A stretch of 64,000 nt of DNA from Camarhynchus parvulus. Its lineage: Eukaryota; Chordata; Aves; Passeriformes; Thraupidae. Shown piece by piece: positions 11,626 to 22,600 of this stretch. Below the pieces are notes generated by a model, which worked only from the letters and a program-made list of their open reading frames with translations, searched no databases and had not been told where the DNA came from. Position 1 is the stretch's first letter. Each line of letters starts with the position of its first letter. The position numbers and the translations under genes are program-made. The stretch spans positions 75,947,465 to 76,011,464 of the forward strand of contig NC_044572.1 in NCBI RefSeq assembly GCF_901933205.1, in the 5' to 3' direction.

Positions 11626-11745
11626 CCCTGTCACGCTAACAATAGAAACAGACTCTATCTCTACATGTCTTGATGGAATTAATGTACATTGTGCACCAGT
11701 ATCAACTAAAGCTTTATACTCTTGTGGTTTTGATGTGCCAGGCTA
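11605..11745 (-). pseudogene. Retroviral aspartic protease, truncated
   Basis: The protease matures Gag and Pol. The active-site motif ALVDTGAQCTLIPS is clear at 11671-11713, with the DTG codons at 11695-11703. The frame is the same as that of gag, so gag and protease form one continuous reading frame in this element. About 20-25 residues after the motif the text changes abruptly, near 11605-11625, into the end of the RT connection region in another frame, so the flap and the C-terminal half of the protease are gone. Three stop codons lie just upstream in the linker (11743-11745, 11752-11754, 11761-11763), all TAG. Confidence 0.9.
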
Positions 11746-13812
11746 ACGAATCTACACAGACTAGAAAACACGATTTTCTTTAGCTTCTACTTGGCTAGAG
11801 GCAGGGCTCTTCTAAGCTTGGTTATCTTTCTTTCTCTGGGCATATGCTTTGGAGGTTCTTTCAAGGGGATCGGACATGTCATCATCATCATACTTGGCAG
11901 TTCGGCTACGGGCAACTGGAGCTGCTTTTCTTTTAGTGGAATTCCCTCTCTCAGCCTTGTCTTCTTTCAATTCACGCACCCGTCGTGCTAGAACAGCAGT
12001 AGGTTGTCTATCTCACTTCTTCATGTTTTTTCTACAATCACGCAGGTAGAACCACAACTCAGCTCGTGGGGTGTACTTTCTCTCGCTATCTGGGAAACGT
12101 CTGCTTTGGATACTAGAACTTCTGATCTGTACTGCCGAGATCTGGAGAAGGTCTTCTTTAATCTCTTCTCTGAGCTTTTTGTGGTTCTCTTCTATCTTGT
12201 CTTCTAATTTCTGCAGACGTGATTCTACTGCTGAGATTCTGGCATGTGTTGGGCCATGCACAGCGTCTGCATATGCTCGGAGCTTCCTTGCCATATCTAG
12301 TACAGTCTCATCTCTCTCATCTCTCTTCATTATGGCTAAGGCAGAAGCATATTCATGTGGCCCAAGTCGCACAAGTTTTCGCCACATCACAGACGTGCAT
12401 GGTACTAAGTCTGGGTTCTTAGTTGTTACATCATCTGAGAAGATAATCTCTGCTACTGCCATTTCTTTTAGGCGTTGGATCTCTTGCTCTATGGTCTTCT
12501 ACTGTGTTTGTTGCATATAAAGATCATCTGCACACAGGTATCTTTGTGCAACACTTTCTAAGACTCGTGCCCAGAGGCTCTGTGGATTAGCCCCCCTCAT
12601 CATTCTTTGATCGATGACAGGGTCTTGTGACAGGGATCTCAAATGCTTCGCTTTAGTGCCGTCTAGAATTGTGGCTTCACCTGCAGCATCCCAGAGACGG
12701 ACTAACTAACTAATTATGGATTCATCAGGTCGTCGGGTGTAATCTTTCTGTAGTCTACGAAGGTCTTTCAGGGAAAAGGACTCAATATTTGCATCAGATC
12801 TTGCACTTGCTGCTTTGACTCTTGATTTTATGTCGGGAGGTGTTGAGGTTCTTTCTCTTGTATCATCATCTTCATCATCTGCTGGTCGGTTGGTTTTGTC
12901 TGTGCATTTCCCACTTCTAGTACTGGTAGCAACAGCCATTGGTTTGGCTGCTGGCTTTGGCTCACTATCTGGTTTGGCAGCTGGCTTTGAGCTTGGCGTG
13001 CTGGCTGCAGCCTGACTGACTGGGATAGCTGATTTATCTCCCTGCTCTCCTGCTTCTGTCTGCTGCTTTACAGTATCTAACAGAGTGCGATAAGCATAGG
13101 CTAGGGCCCAGCTTATTGCAATTAGCTTTTTCTCGTTCGAATCGTCATGGCACTTCTCTTTTAGGTATTTCTCTACTTCAGCTGGGTTCTGAATTTGTTC
13201 TCGTGGAAAATCTCAGCTTAGAGGATCAGAAAATTCTTTCAGGGTTTGGCCTATATTTTCTCATTCTCTACACCACTCAGGATTTTCTACGCTTGCATCT
13301 GCTTCTGGGTCAGGGGTCTCACTAACTCTTCTGGATATCTCAGCTTTCATTTTAGAGAAGCTCCAGACTATATAGAGGAAGCTTACTAGATTAAATACTA
13401 GAAAGATGGTCTCTTTAACATTCAGGGGAAACTGAACATTCTCAAACAGTGACATAACAGCTTCAAAGGAGAAGAAGGAAAAGAAAGGCTGGAAAGCCTT
13501 ATTCTCAGCTCTTCTTCTAACAAACTCGGTGCAATTACTAATAAATTCCCAAAACATACTACTGGAACTGGGAGGCAGGGTAGGACGAAACATATCGTAA
13601 ACAGACGCCAGCATTTTTATAAATGCCCTATAAATCATTATCACCAAGGCCAGCACAAGAGCTACTCTAATCTGTGCCTGTCTACCGTAAGAATTACGTA
13701 TTATGGACAATAATCTGAGTGACTAGAATGGTATCGAAACTTCAGAAAGGTCTAGAGACCAGAACCACATGAAGGTCTCCACTGCAAGAGATGTTACGAA
13801 TTCTAGCAGCAT
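11746..13812 (-). pseudogene. gag frame of the provirus, broken by edited stops
   Basis: Gag builds the virus-like particle. One reading frame runs from ATG at 13810-13812 (a second ATG is at 13768-13770) down to the protease without any frameshift. It is interrupted by TAG or TGA at 13723, 13261, 13213, 12706, 12499, 12013, 11812 and in the protease linker. The N-terminal part is rich in hydrophobic segments (about 13635-13670 and 13355-13400). A proline/alanine/lysine-rich linker lies near 12940-13060, followed by an acidic patch (DDEDDD) near 12860. A helical region with a heptad-like, coiled-coil pattern lies near 12180-12260, and a basic C-terminus near 11850-12000. I see no CCHC zinc knuckle. 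Function is assigned from position between primer site and protease, not from a specific family match. Confidence 0.82.
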
Positions 13813-13889
13813 GGCTATTGACTGCTTTAACTCACTAGCTAGTGAGCACAACTAACGCACACAATAAGCTTTTTTCCACTTTCTCTGGC
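13813..13889 (-). other. Proviral leader between primer site and gag
   Basis: About 77 bases of untranslated leader, where packaging signals would be expected. It contains an in-frame TAG upstream of the first gag ATG, so the gag start cannot lie further upstream in this copy. Confidence 0.5.
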
Positions 13890-13907
13890 CCCACGAGTTG
13901 GGCGCCA
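13890..13907 (-). promoter_or_regulatory. Primer binding site, lysine-tRNA-like
   Basis: Reads TGGCGCCCAACTCGTGGG in sense. The first 11 bases match the usual PBS for tRNA-Lys(1,2); the last part differs. It lies 11 bases inside the 5' LTR end rather than the usual 0-3. Runs of G in this site (CC on plus) are not edited. Confidence 0.8.
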
Positions 13908-13918
13908 AGAAGTGTATC

Positions 13919-14603
13919 TGTCTTGGTTTAGAGCAAAATTTTGGGAGAGAGAGAGAGAGAGTCCCCAGAGGGGCTCTAGTAGGAGGATAAATTCAATCGG
14001 CCCTTCCCCCCCTCAACTAGTCTGGGAGAAAATACTTCTTTGAAGAAAAGTGGAAAAAAGCTGTTTATTAAACAATAGAACTTAACAATATTAAAACAAT
14101 AAAACTCCTTGCTGCTCTAAAAGAGATGACTAATTGAGAAAACCCCCCCCGGTTGCAGCCCAGCTCACTCAGTCTCTTATCAGTCTTTTTGGTGCTGGAA
14201 TTCTCACAGGCCAGGCCCGGCCTGGCCCGGTGGCCACAGGTGTGAGCTGCCGGTGCTTCCCTGGGTGTTCAGTCTAGAGCAGGTTCTAAGAGGTTTAAAG
14301 AAAAGGAAAAGAAAAAACTACAGTCTAGGGACTCTTCTTTGCCTCAGCCAGCTAAAACTAACTAAAAGCAAAAGGAGAGCTCTCTGTCCTGCCGTCTGTC
14401 TGTCCGCAGACAACACAGTCCTGGAGCAGGAATGCGGGGGAGTATGTGCAATGTCTGAGCGAAGAAAAAAAAGAACTGTGCGATTCTTCTCTCCCCTTTT
14501 TCACTCTCTGCAACAAGTCTTAAAGGTGCAAAACTTATTATTATTCAGCATAAACCAATGAGACGATTTGGGGATAAAAGCATCATATAGTCAACTCAGG
14601 ACA
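13919..14603 (-). repeat. 5' LTR of the provirus (685 bp, largely unedited)
   Basis: Begins TGTCTTGG and ends GGACA on the plus strand; in sense it runs TGTCCTGA...CAAGACA. It holds the transcription start and promoter of the provirus. AATAAA lies in TTTAATAAACAGC (sense), near 14068-14074 on the plus strand. Compared with its partner it keeps C (sense G) at all 15 differing positions, so it represents the pre-editing sequence at those sites. Confidence 0.96.
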
Positions 14604-14608
14604 ATGTA
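14604..14608. repeat. Target-site duplication of the provirus, right copy (ATGTA)
   Basis: Exact partner of ATGTA at 9242-9246. Confidence 0.93.
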
Positions 14609-17600
14609 ATATAGCCAAAATTTGTTTCTATACTACTATTTCTGCAGTATAGATATTACCTTTCAATTGAGTGTAATGTTTAAAGTCATTTGAAACTTGG
14701 TTGATTGTGTGGGGTTTTAAAATTTTTCAGATGAACACTTGGATATTTAGAATTATAACTTGTATCTTATTGCAAGAATTCTTGTGTAAAATTTGTTTTT
14801 TAAAAACCCCTAAACATATTTTGTTTTACATTATACCTAACATTTTGGGTTTGACCTTGTTTCGGGTTTCTTTGTTTTTTGTTTTCTTTTTCCTCCTTTT
14901 TGCCTTTCTTCAGAAGAAAACTTTGGGGAAAAAGGCAGATAAAATAAATAGATGGAAAAAGATATTTAAAAGTATAAAAAAGCAGAGAGATAAAAATGGT
15001 TTTGTTGGACATCACCTTTCAGGTTGTAGATGGAAATCACACAGACACAAAACCAGTCAGTAATCAAGGCAGCAACCTCAGAAAGAGTCTCAGATTCTCT
15101 ACTGAGTCAGTGAGAATGAGGATCGGAACTGGGATTTTTTTCAAATTCTTATCAATTTTGGTTTTCATAGTCTTGTTTTCATACAAGACTATGTTTGCTC
15201 TTTCCATCAAAGTTGTTTTTGCTTCTGACCTTTTCATTTTATATAGCATAATAATAATTATACTGAGCAATAATCAGGAAAAAGACACAACTTTATTTAA
15301 AGTGATTAAGAAATTCCCAAAGTAATTGAGATGCCTATTGAATTTGGCATACCAAAAGAGGCAGGCAACTGTTTGAAACAGTCATCTTTTGCAGGACACT
15401 CTGCTGCTTCAACTCCTGTCAGTTTCTGGAGTTGTTTCACTTTTGTGCTTATTGCAAATATAAAGTTCAGAAGCTCTTTTTTTGTTGCTGTTTTTTTTTT
15501 GAGGGGGGAGGGAGCGGTTCTTGGGTTTTTTGTTTATTTTGGTTTGTGTTTTATTTTTCCTTTTTGAAAAAAAAAAGGCTTGAATTTTAGAGCTACCTCA
15601 GGATATGGCCAACAATTGGATGTACTAGTTGCTTGCTGTGGTCATAAGCTTTATGTTACAACATACTGTACTTTAAATAGAAAAAAAGCCTCCACCAAAC
15701 CCTATTTTGAGTGCTCTTCCTATCTAGCAAAAATTGCTCTTGCTGCATGGAAGGTTTTCTGTTTTGTATTGGAAATATGTCTAAAATGATAATCTGAGTC
15801 ACTAAGAACACTTCCTTCTCAATATTTTTATCTTCTCATGCAAGTTCTTCTCTGACTTGCACAGTGTACTTGACAAAGACTGTGAAGGCAAAACCAGTGT
15901 AGGAGCAATCACAGCTTCCCTGTGATTCTGCTGTTAACTAGATAGTGTGCTACACTTACCACCTATATTTTTCTAACTACTGAATTGTTTTATTCATCCC
16001 TAAAGAGCAAAGAACAATAAATTAGCTACTTTACTAATCGTGACTACGACCTGCAAATGAGGCCTCAGTGAAATAAGTCACTGCTAATAATCAGCTCATC
16101 TCAAATTCTTAGACATTTCCTTTTTTTTATTATGACACTTCAGTAATAAGAACAACAAATATTAGAAAATTTTATCTTAATCCTCATTAAGTTACATCAT
16201 TGTGCCTGCCCTCCAGCGAAGCAAGAAAACAAGCATATGAGGAGCATGAAAACCAGCTTCCAGCCCAACAGAAAATGAAAAAAGTATGGTTTACACTGCC
16301 AGAGGGAAGTGTTTGGATTGCTTGGTTCTTCACTGTGGAGAGCTGGGGATTTTTTGCTTGAGTTTTGTTTTGTTTTGCTTTTAAGGAAAGTACTTACGCT
16401 TGAGAATGAACAAATTGTATGACTATAGAACCTGCTGGCAAGCTGACAATGGGTAGCAGCTCTACAGGCAGAGCTCAGATAAGTAGAAAAAAATTCAATA
16501 AGCCTTTCCATTGAGATGTTTGTGTTTGCTTGGAATTCTGTGCATGTCTGGTTTTGTTTCAGTTTCCAGGAGGCTTATTTTATGTAACAGAAGTTCTGCC
16601 TGAGGATTCAAAGATCATAGAGTAATGAAACTTATAGATCATTTGTGATAGGAAGAAAAATCACTGAGTTCAGAGTCTCAAATTGCCTTGTTTTCCAAGC
16701 TGTGGGTGGAAAACAATGGGCATTGCTGCTCTTTCTTTATCAGTAAAATGAAGAGATGAAAATCAGCTTCTGCCAACATTGGGGAAAGCCAATTTAGTGC
16801 TTCAGCTCTCCAGTTCCTGTAGGGTATTTCATTTTGCCGTAGCTGTGAAGCCCCAGTCTTTCTGAAAAATCATAAATGGTTTTGTAGTTGTTGATTTTAG
16901 GCTACTGAATTAAATTTTCTTTTTAATTTTTACTTTCTGCAATGCTTGATCTGCTACTAAAACTAGTATAAAACCATTTTATATCATTGTCTTGCATCCT
17001 GACTCATCTGGACTGTTCCTTGCTTTTTTTAATTCATGTAGTTCAAAGTAGCTTTTAAGCATTCTTTTTGTACCTGTTCACTCAGATCAGCAAAACATTT
17101 AATCTCTAAATGGAATTTACTATCAGACCAGAGACCAAAAATTGGGATGGTTGAAGTCATCATCATCAATATGCAGAACTAGCTGGGCACGCAGAAGGGG
17201 TGTCTGTGGTGAGTGGGACACATCAGTAACATGGAGGGCTGTGATAGTAAATAATTCTGCAAGGAAATTGAGATGTTCCTGTAAGCTGCTCCAGTGCAGC
17301 CTCCTGAGAGTGGGTTCCTGATGCATGAAATGAGGGCAGATTTTGCACAATTCTGGGGCTGAGTGATCAATCAAGGTCACCAGGGTACATGTTGTAGAGC
17401 TGTAAGAAGATAGCTGCTTGTATAACTAATTTCAGCTTCCTGTTCATAGTAATGGAATTTAAAGCCAGTGAAGGCCATTTAGGAGGCTGTTGCAGAGTGA
17501 TGGTGTGTTGTAGCAGTATGCAGGATTATTTCTATAAAGGGACGTATTGTGAAATTCAGGGCTTCATGAAAATAATAGTATCATGTTTAAACATGTCAGT

Positions 17601-19667
17601 GTTCCCTCGAGTCAGCATTGACATAGTTTGCTAGCTATTTAGACACTCAAGCTCACATAAGTAGACTTTCAAAGCAACACAGATCCCTGAAATTCTGGAA
17701 GAATCCATATATAAACCAGGCAGAAGGTACTCTTACTCTCTATAGTGCACTTGGATTTAGAATAAATCTCTGAAATTGAATGAAAAATACCCAGTGTTCC
17801 TTGTCTAAAAAAAAGAAAAAAGATACATACGTATTTAATGGATTTTTTTCTGGATTTTTGCTGTCATCTATGTTTTCTACACCAGCCAAGGTAACTAAAG
17901 AAAAGAAGTGGGGAGGGGAAAAAAGGCAATGTTTTTGAGATAAATGTTGTTTTTATCCTTGTTTGGAAAAAGCACTTATGCTTAGGAACCACTGAAATTG
18001 TAATAATGGAGGTTGTTCCTTCAGAAGAAAAACTTTCCATTCAGTTTTGCAATCTCCTTTTCTTCCAATAGACTGACAATATTTTGCATGACCTTTGCTT
18101 AGAAAACAAAGCTGGTTTTTAGTCAGAACTAATTAATTTCATTTGATCATGTTGTCTCCTGGCCCTTTCTCATGATAAAATATTGGATCTTTACGCATAA
18201 CTTCTTTAGCTTGAATTGTAGATGTTTAGTGTTCTGTGACAATGACTGACTTATTCCCAGTGATGATTTGTGGACTAAGTGGTAATAAAAGCAGACACAG
18301 TATTCTGAAAGTTTGCTGGAGACATTTGTAGAAGCAAATCTTACTCGTGTTCCTCATATGATTCAGCTTGCACTTTATGTTCTTTTCTTGAGGAAACAAA
18401 AAGAGTGTGTTATGGAGGTACAAATATTTTTTTAGACATTGCATTAAATTTTTAAGTCAGCACACTTCTGGGAGTTTGTATCGACTAGCAACGAGATGGC
18501 AACAACTTTTATTATGCCTTTATAATCAATGTAATGTGTATTTTTGTAATGTATACAACACATTGTTCCAGAGTTCTTGTTCCATTTTCCTGAATCATAA
18601 TGTCTCTTAAAATAACTTTTCTCTTAGGAAATGCTCTTTCTCCAACAGGGTGATTATCCTTGCCAATCTTTGAGGTTTTACTGTCTACAATAAGGGTTGT
18701 TTGGCATATAACCAAGCTTTGGTATTTCCATACTGCAATGAGTGAGTTTTAAATGTAGATGCTCAATCTTTGTGTGTAGCTCTTCACAATATTAAGCCGT
18801 GAATGTTTATAACTGTTAATTATGTTTTTGTCCTTAAAAAAAAAAATAGTAATCTAGACATTTTCCTCCCTCTGCTCTATCAGTAACGACACGGTTATTG
18901 TAGTGTATCTGAAGCAAAAACCACAGCATTTAAACAGCACAGTGAAAGTGCTTCATTTGAGCAAACAATATGTTCACGATGCTAATACATTGTTTTCTGT
19001 GTTTCAGATTGTTAATTACATTAATTACTCAAAATGAGTTTGCTGTTGAAATCCTGACTGTCAAATCTAATTTGATTTTAATTGCTAACTCCTCTGACAG
19101 GATAGACTAGAAACTTCAAATAATATTGTTATTTTCTCTCTGTAATGGGAAGTTTTAGAAGCCTCTTTGGATATCCATTTTAAAGTATATAGATTAAGTA
19201 TTTCAGAAGTAATATTAACTTTTCTGTTCTGCTGACAAAATCTGTGGCTTTATTCCGGAAACTTTAGTTAAATTAATAATGAGGACCCCTAACAATCATA
19301 AAACATCTAAGGCTGACAATTTTAACGGACTGATAATCCTATTTGTATAGAGTTTGATTATGATTAACTTTTCAATATTGTTGATGAGCACTGAAGAAGG
19401 TTTTTCAGGGAAAAAACACATATTCCTTGATTGAATCATAGTCTGACTCCCTGTAAATATGTCCTTCTGCAAAGTTAAAATATGATTTTGACTGTCTTGT
19501 GTAATGAGCTTCCTTTGGAGAATTCTGTAACACTGGTGATACACAAACTTATTAACCTGGGGAGGAGCTAAACTGGTTTATATTGAAATGTGTCTGTGGT
19601 GGTCTCCCATTTGAAAGGTTTAAATTGTGCAAGGCTGTGATTTTGCTGAATAACATTTGTAAGAAAG

Positions 19668-19695
19668 TGACATGACATGATATGACATGACATAT
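19668..19695. repeat. Short tandem repeat of ACATG type
   Basis: Imperfect pentamer repeat, TGACATGACATG then ATATGACATGACATATG. Short and of no evident function. Confidence 0.7.
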
Positions 19696-22600
19696 GAGCA
19701 CAGGAGTAGAAATGTAGTTTAAGATTTGTCAGACACTGTCAAACTAATATTACATGTGGGCAACTATCATATCTCTGGCAGTGACAAGTTGCTAGTGATT
19801 ATAGAAGAATATAAGAAAAGAACATGGACTAAGGGATCCTCATATATTGTCTTCTACTAATTAGCTTCTACTAACTTCTGTAGTTCATACACTCTTAGGC
19901 TTAGGCTTCAAGTGAAAAAGATCCATCTCATTAAGATAGTGTTGTCCTTATGAAGCTGCACACATCTGTGCTTTTGACCTCCTAAATATCTTGTGGCAAG
20001 GAGACCTATATTAGCAATCTCAGATTTAATCTGTTTCTTCTTCGTTGTTTCAGTGCCTTCTGTTGCAGCTTGATATCTAGAATAAACCCAGTATGAGATT
20101 CTCAAATATATTTTGTAAATTCCAGGACTTCATATATATGCTTTAGAGTATGGGTTATAAAATATCACAAGAATTTGTGATGCTTTCATACTTAATAAAA
20201 CAGAGGCATAAAATAAATAAATATTCTGAGGTTGAACAATCATTAAAACAACCGGGGAATAGGTTTAAAAACAGGTGTAGAACTTAGGATTTTAGATTCT
20301 CATGAAGTGCTGCTTCTAAATCTTGATATGTGTTCTATGAGCATCTTACAAAATTTGTATATACTTTGTTTCAGTTTTAGATAAATAGTTCTAATGAATG
20401 AAAATTTAATGAGTATGAAAAAAAAAAAGGAGGAAAATTGGTAGAGTATTGCATAACTTCCATGCTGTATGGCTGGAAAGGTGTTACTGAATGAAAACAA
20501 ATCTGAGGAAAAGAATGTCTTACATCTTAAAGTAAACATTGGTTAAAAGAGAGGCAAGAAATCTAGATGAAAGTGAAACCATCTATATTCTTTCATTCAA
20601 GGTTTCATACTGAAAAGAAAAAAAATTATTTTTCATTGTCTTTTAATTAAGAATTTGTAAAATTTCATTGCTTTTGCCATACAGCAACTGTATGCTGTAT
20701 ACTTGTCCTTACAGGGAGTAAATAAATCCAGAATATGTGGACACATCCTTAAGGGTCTGGCACATGTATTTTAGGTTAAATTGACTCTCTTGATTGTGTG
20801 GTTCGTTTTATTTCACAGTGAGTTTAATGGGGCAGCACGGCACCTACACCAATTCTTGAGTTATCTGCTGTCATTGTGAACAGAAGAAATGCAGTTCAGC
20901 TTGTCAAATGTGTACCTGGCTCTGCACAAGGGAACATTTTCATAAAACATCAATGTGTATGTGTGTAACACTATCCTACTCTGAATTTCAAACAAAGCAT
21001 ATAAAATACATCAGCTCTAGTACTTGGTCATTCTCTTATAATTAGTGTGTTTTCTACCAAGCACATTTCTTGGATCTTGAATCATAATAGATGAATTTAA
21101 AAAGTGTTTAGAGAGCTTCTTATGGACTCATACAAAGAAAGCATAAAACTTCATCTAGTCAGTTCAGGGAGGAATTAATCAAAAAAGTGTTTAGGACCTC
21201 ATGCTCATGCCTATGTTCATTTACTCCTCTCTGAGTGTTTCACAGATCAGTGTTGTATTTTGTGTTCCTGGAATATATCTTCATAGTTTTTATTACATTT
21301 AGATTGTGATTATAGTTAGAGATAGCAACAAGAGAAGAATTCGAACAATTCCTGATTTTATTGCTTTTAGGACAGATTATCAGATTTTTAAATGGAAAGC
21401 CATTTAAATGAGTGAGCGGTTCAAAGAGAGATAAAATATTAATTTCAATACAGAATGGGTGCTTTTTTGTTTTCCCAATAAAGACAAGATCTTTTAAAAT
21501 TAATATTTAACTTTAAATAACTTTCAAAATACATGTAAAATATTCTGTCATATAAAGGACATGATTGCTGTCATAGAAAAAATATTTTGTCCACCTCTCA
21601 TCAGGCTCTTTGGCATCCTATCAATTTAGGCTGAAAACCATCCTGGTACAGGCTCAAAAGAATACTTAAGCTCAGTGAAATGTGAGTTTTGATTTCATGT
21701 CTTATATATTGTCTTATTTCATGTCTTACTGTACTTATGTACTGGCACTGCATATTGGATTGGAATTCTTGTGGAATGTGAGTAAGTGTGTAGGAAAACA
21801 AAACAAACACTGCAGAAGCACAACCGAGCTGTGCTTCACTTTCCATTTTTTAAACATCATATATAAGCCATTAAATGGCTGCAATGCCACTCTGTGGATG
21901 CTGTTTTCAACAATCAGGGATTTTTTTCCTGCATTTTACGTGTTCTTTTTCTTTTTACTCTTGCAGTTATATTTTTAACATGGAGAGTTGTTGATTGAAT
22001 ACTTTCCACCAAAAAACCCAATAAAATTCTAATACTAAATTATCCTAAAATGAAACCACTGTAAAGAAAAGAACTTTCATCTGAACTAGCTCATATCACA
22101 GAATGGCTCTTCTCTGGAGCAGAGAAAATGTAATAAGCACTATTGTTTTCTAGTACAGAAAACAACCCAAAGATGACTATTTCAAAGGAACCATAAATGG
22201 AGAATAATAGGAATATTATTAACCATAAAAGTACCTATTACTGATGATACTTCAAGCAGCATAGGCTATTTTAAAGATTAATTCCCAAATCTGCATGCAT
22301 TCCTTTTTAACTAACTCCATTAGGGCATTCAAACATACTCCTGAGGGTTTGGAACAAGGAGTTAAAACTGAAACAGTTATGGCATGTTGCAGAAAAAAAA
22401 AATATTGAGAAGCTTTTTAAGGAATTTTACTGAAAACAACCCCTCTAAATAAATAAGGTTTGCATTTATTTTCTAAAAGCTAAATTTAATTGTAAAAGTA
22501 ATTGTTTTATACCAAACATGTAGGTTTTAAAGTACTTATTTTAAATGTATGTGCACATAATTTACTGGAAATGGGTTTTAAAAACAAAAAATCATATTTT

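Larger units (their letters stand above)
9247..14603 (-). mobile_element. Endogenous retrovirus, env-less, G-to-A hypermutated
   Basis: A full-length insertion read from right to left: 5' LTR 13919-14603, primer binding site 13890-13907, gag frame from 13812, protease near 11700, RNase H, integrase ending near 10080, purine tract 9933-9950, and 3' LTR 9247-9932. The 5-bp duplication at the ends, TG...CA termini and near-identical LTRs mark it as a young insertion. There is no envelope gene, and the enzyme order and motifs fit an ERV-L-like avian element; that family name is my inference. Most of the reverse transcriptase is missing. Stop codons crowd every enzyme, and they fit conversion of GG to AG in the sense strand. 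The element cannot make its proteins. Related intact copies elsewhere probably supplied them. Confidence 0.95.

Noticed and set aside
11254..13325. Plus-strand frames (for example 11254-11673 and 12071-12520)
   Set aside because: They are antisense shadows of the provirus, whose gag, protease and RNase H are clearly on the minus strand.
9247..14603. CpG decay or general ageing as the cause of the C-to-T differences
   Set aside because: The changes are in CC, not CG, context. They are all in one direction and confined to one LTR, and no other substitution type separates the LTRs.
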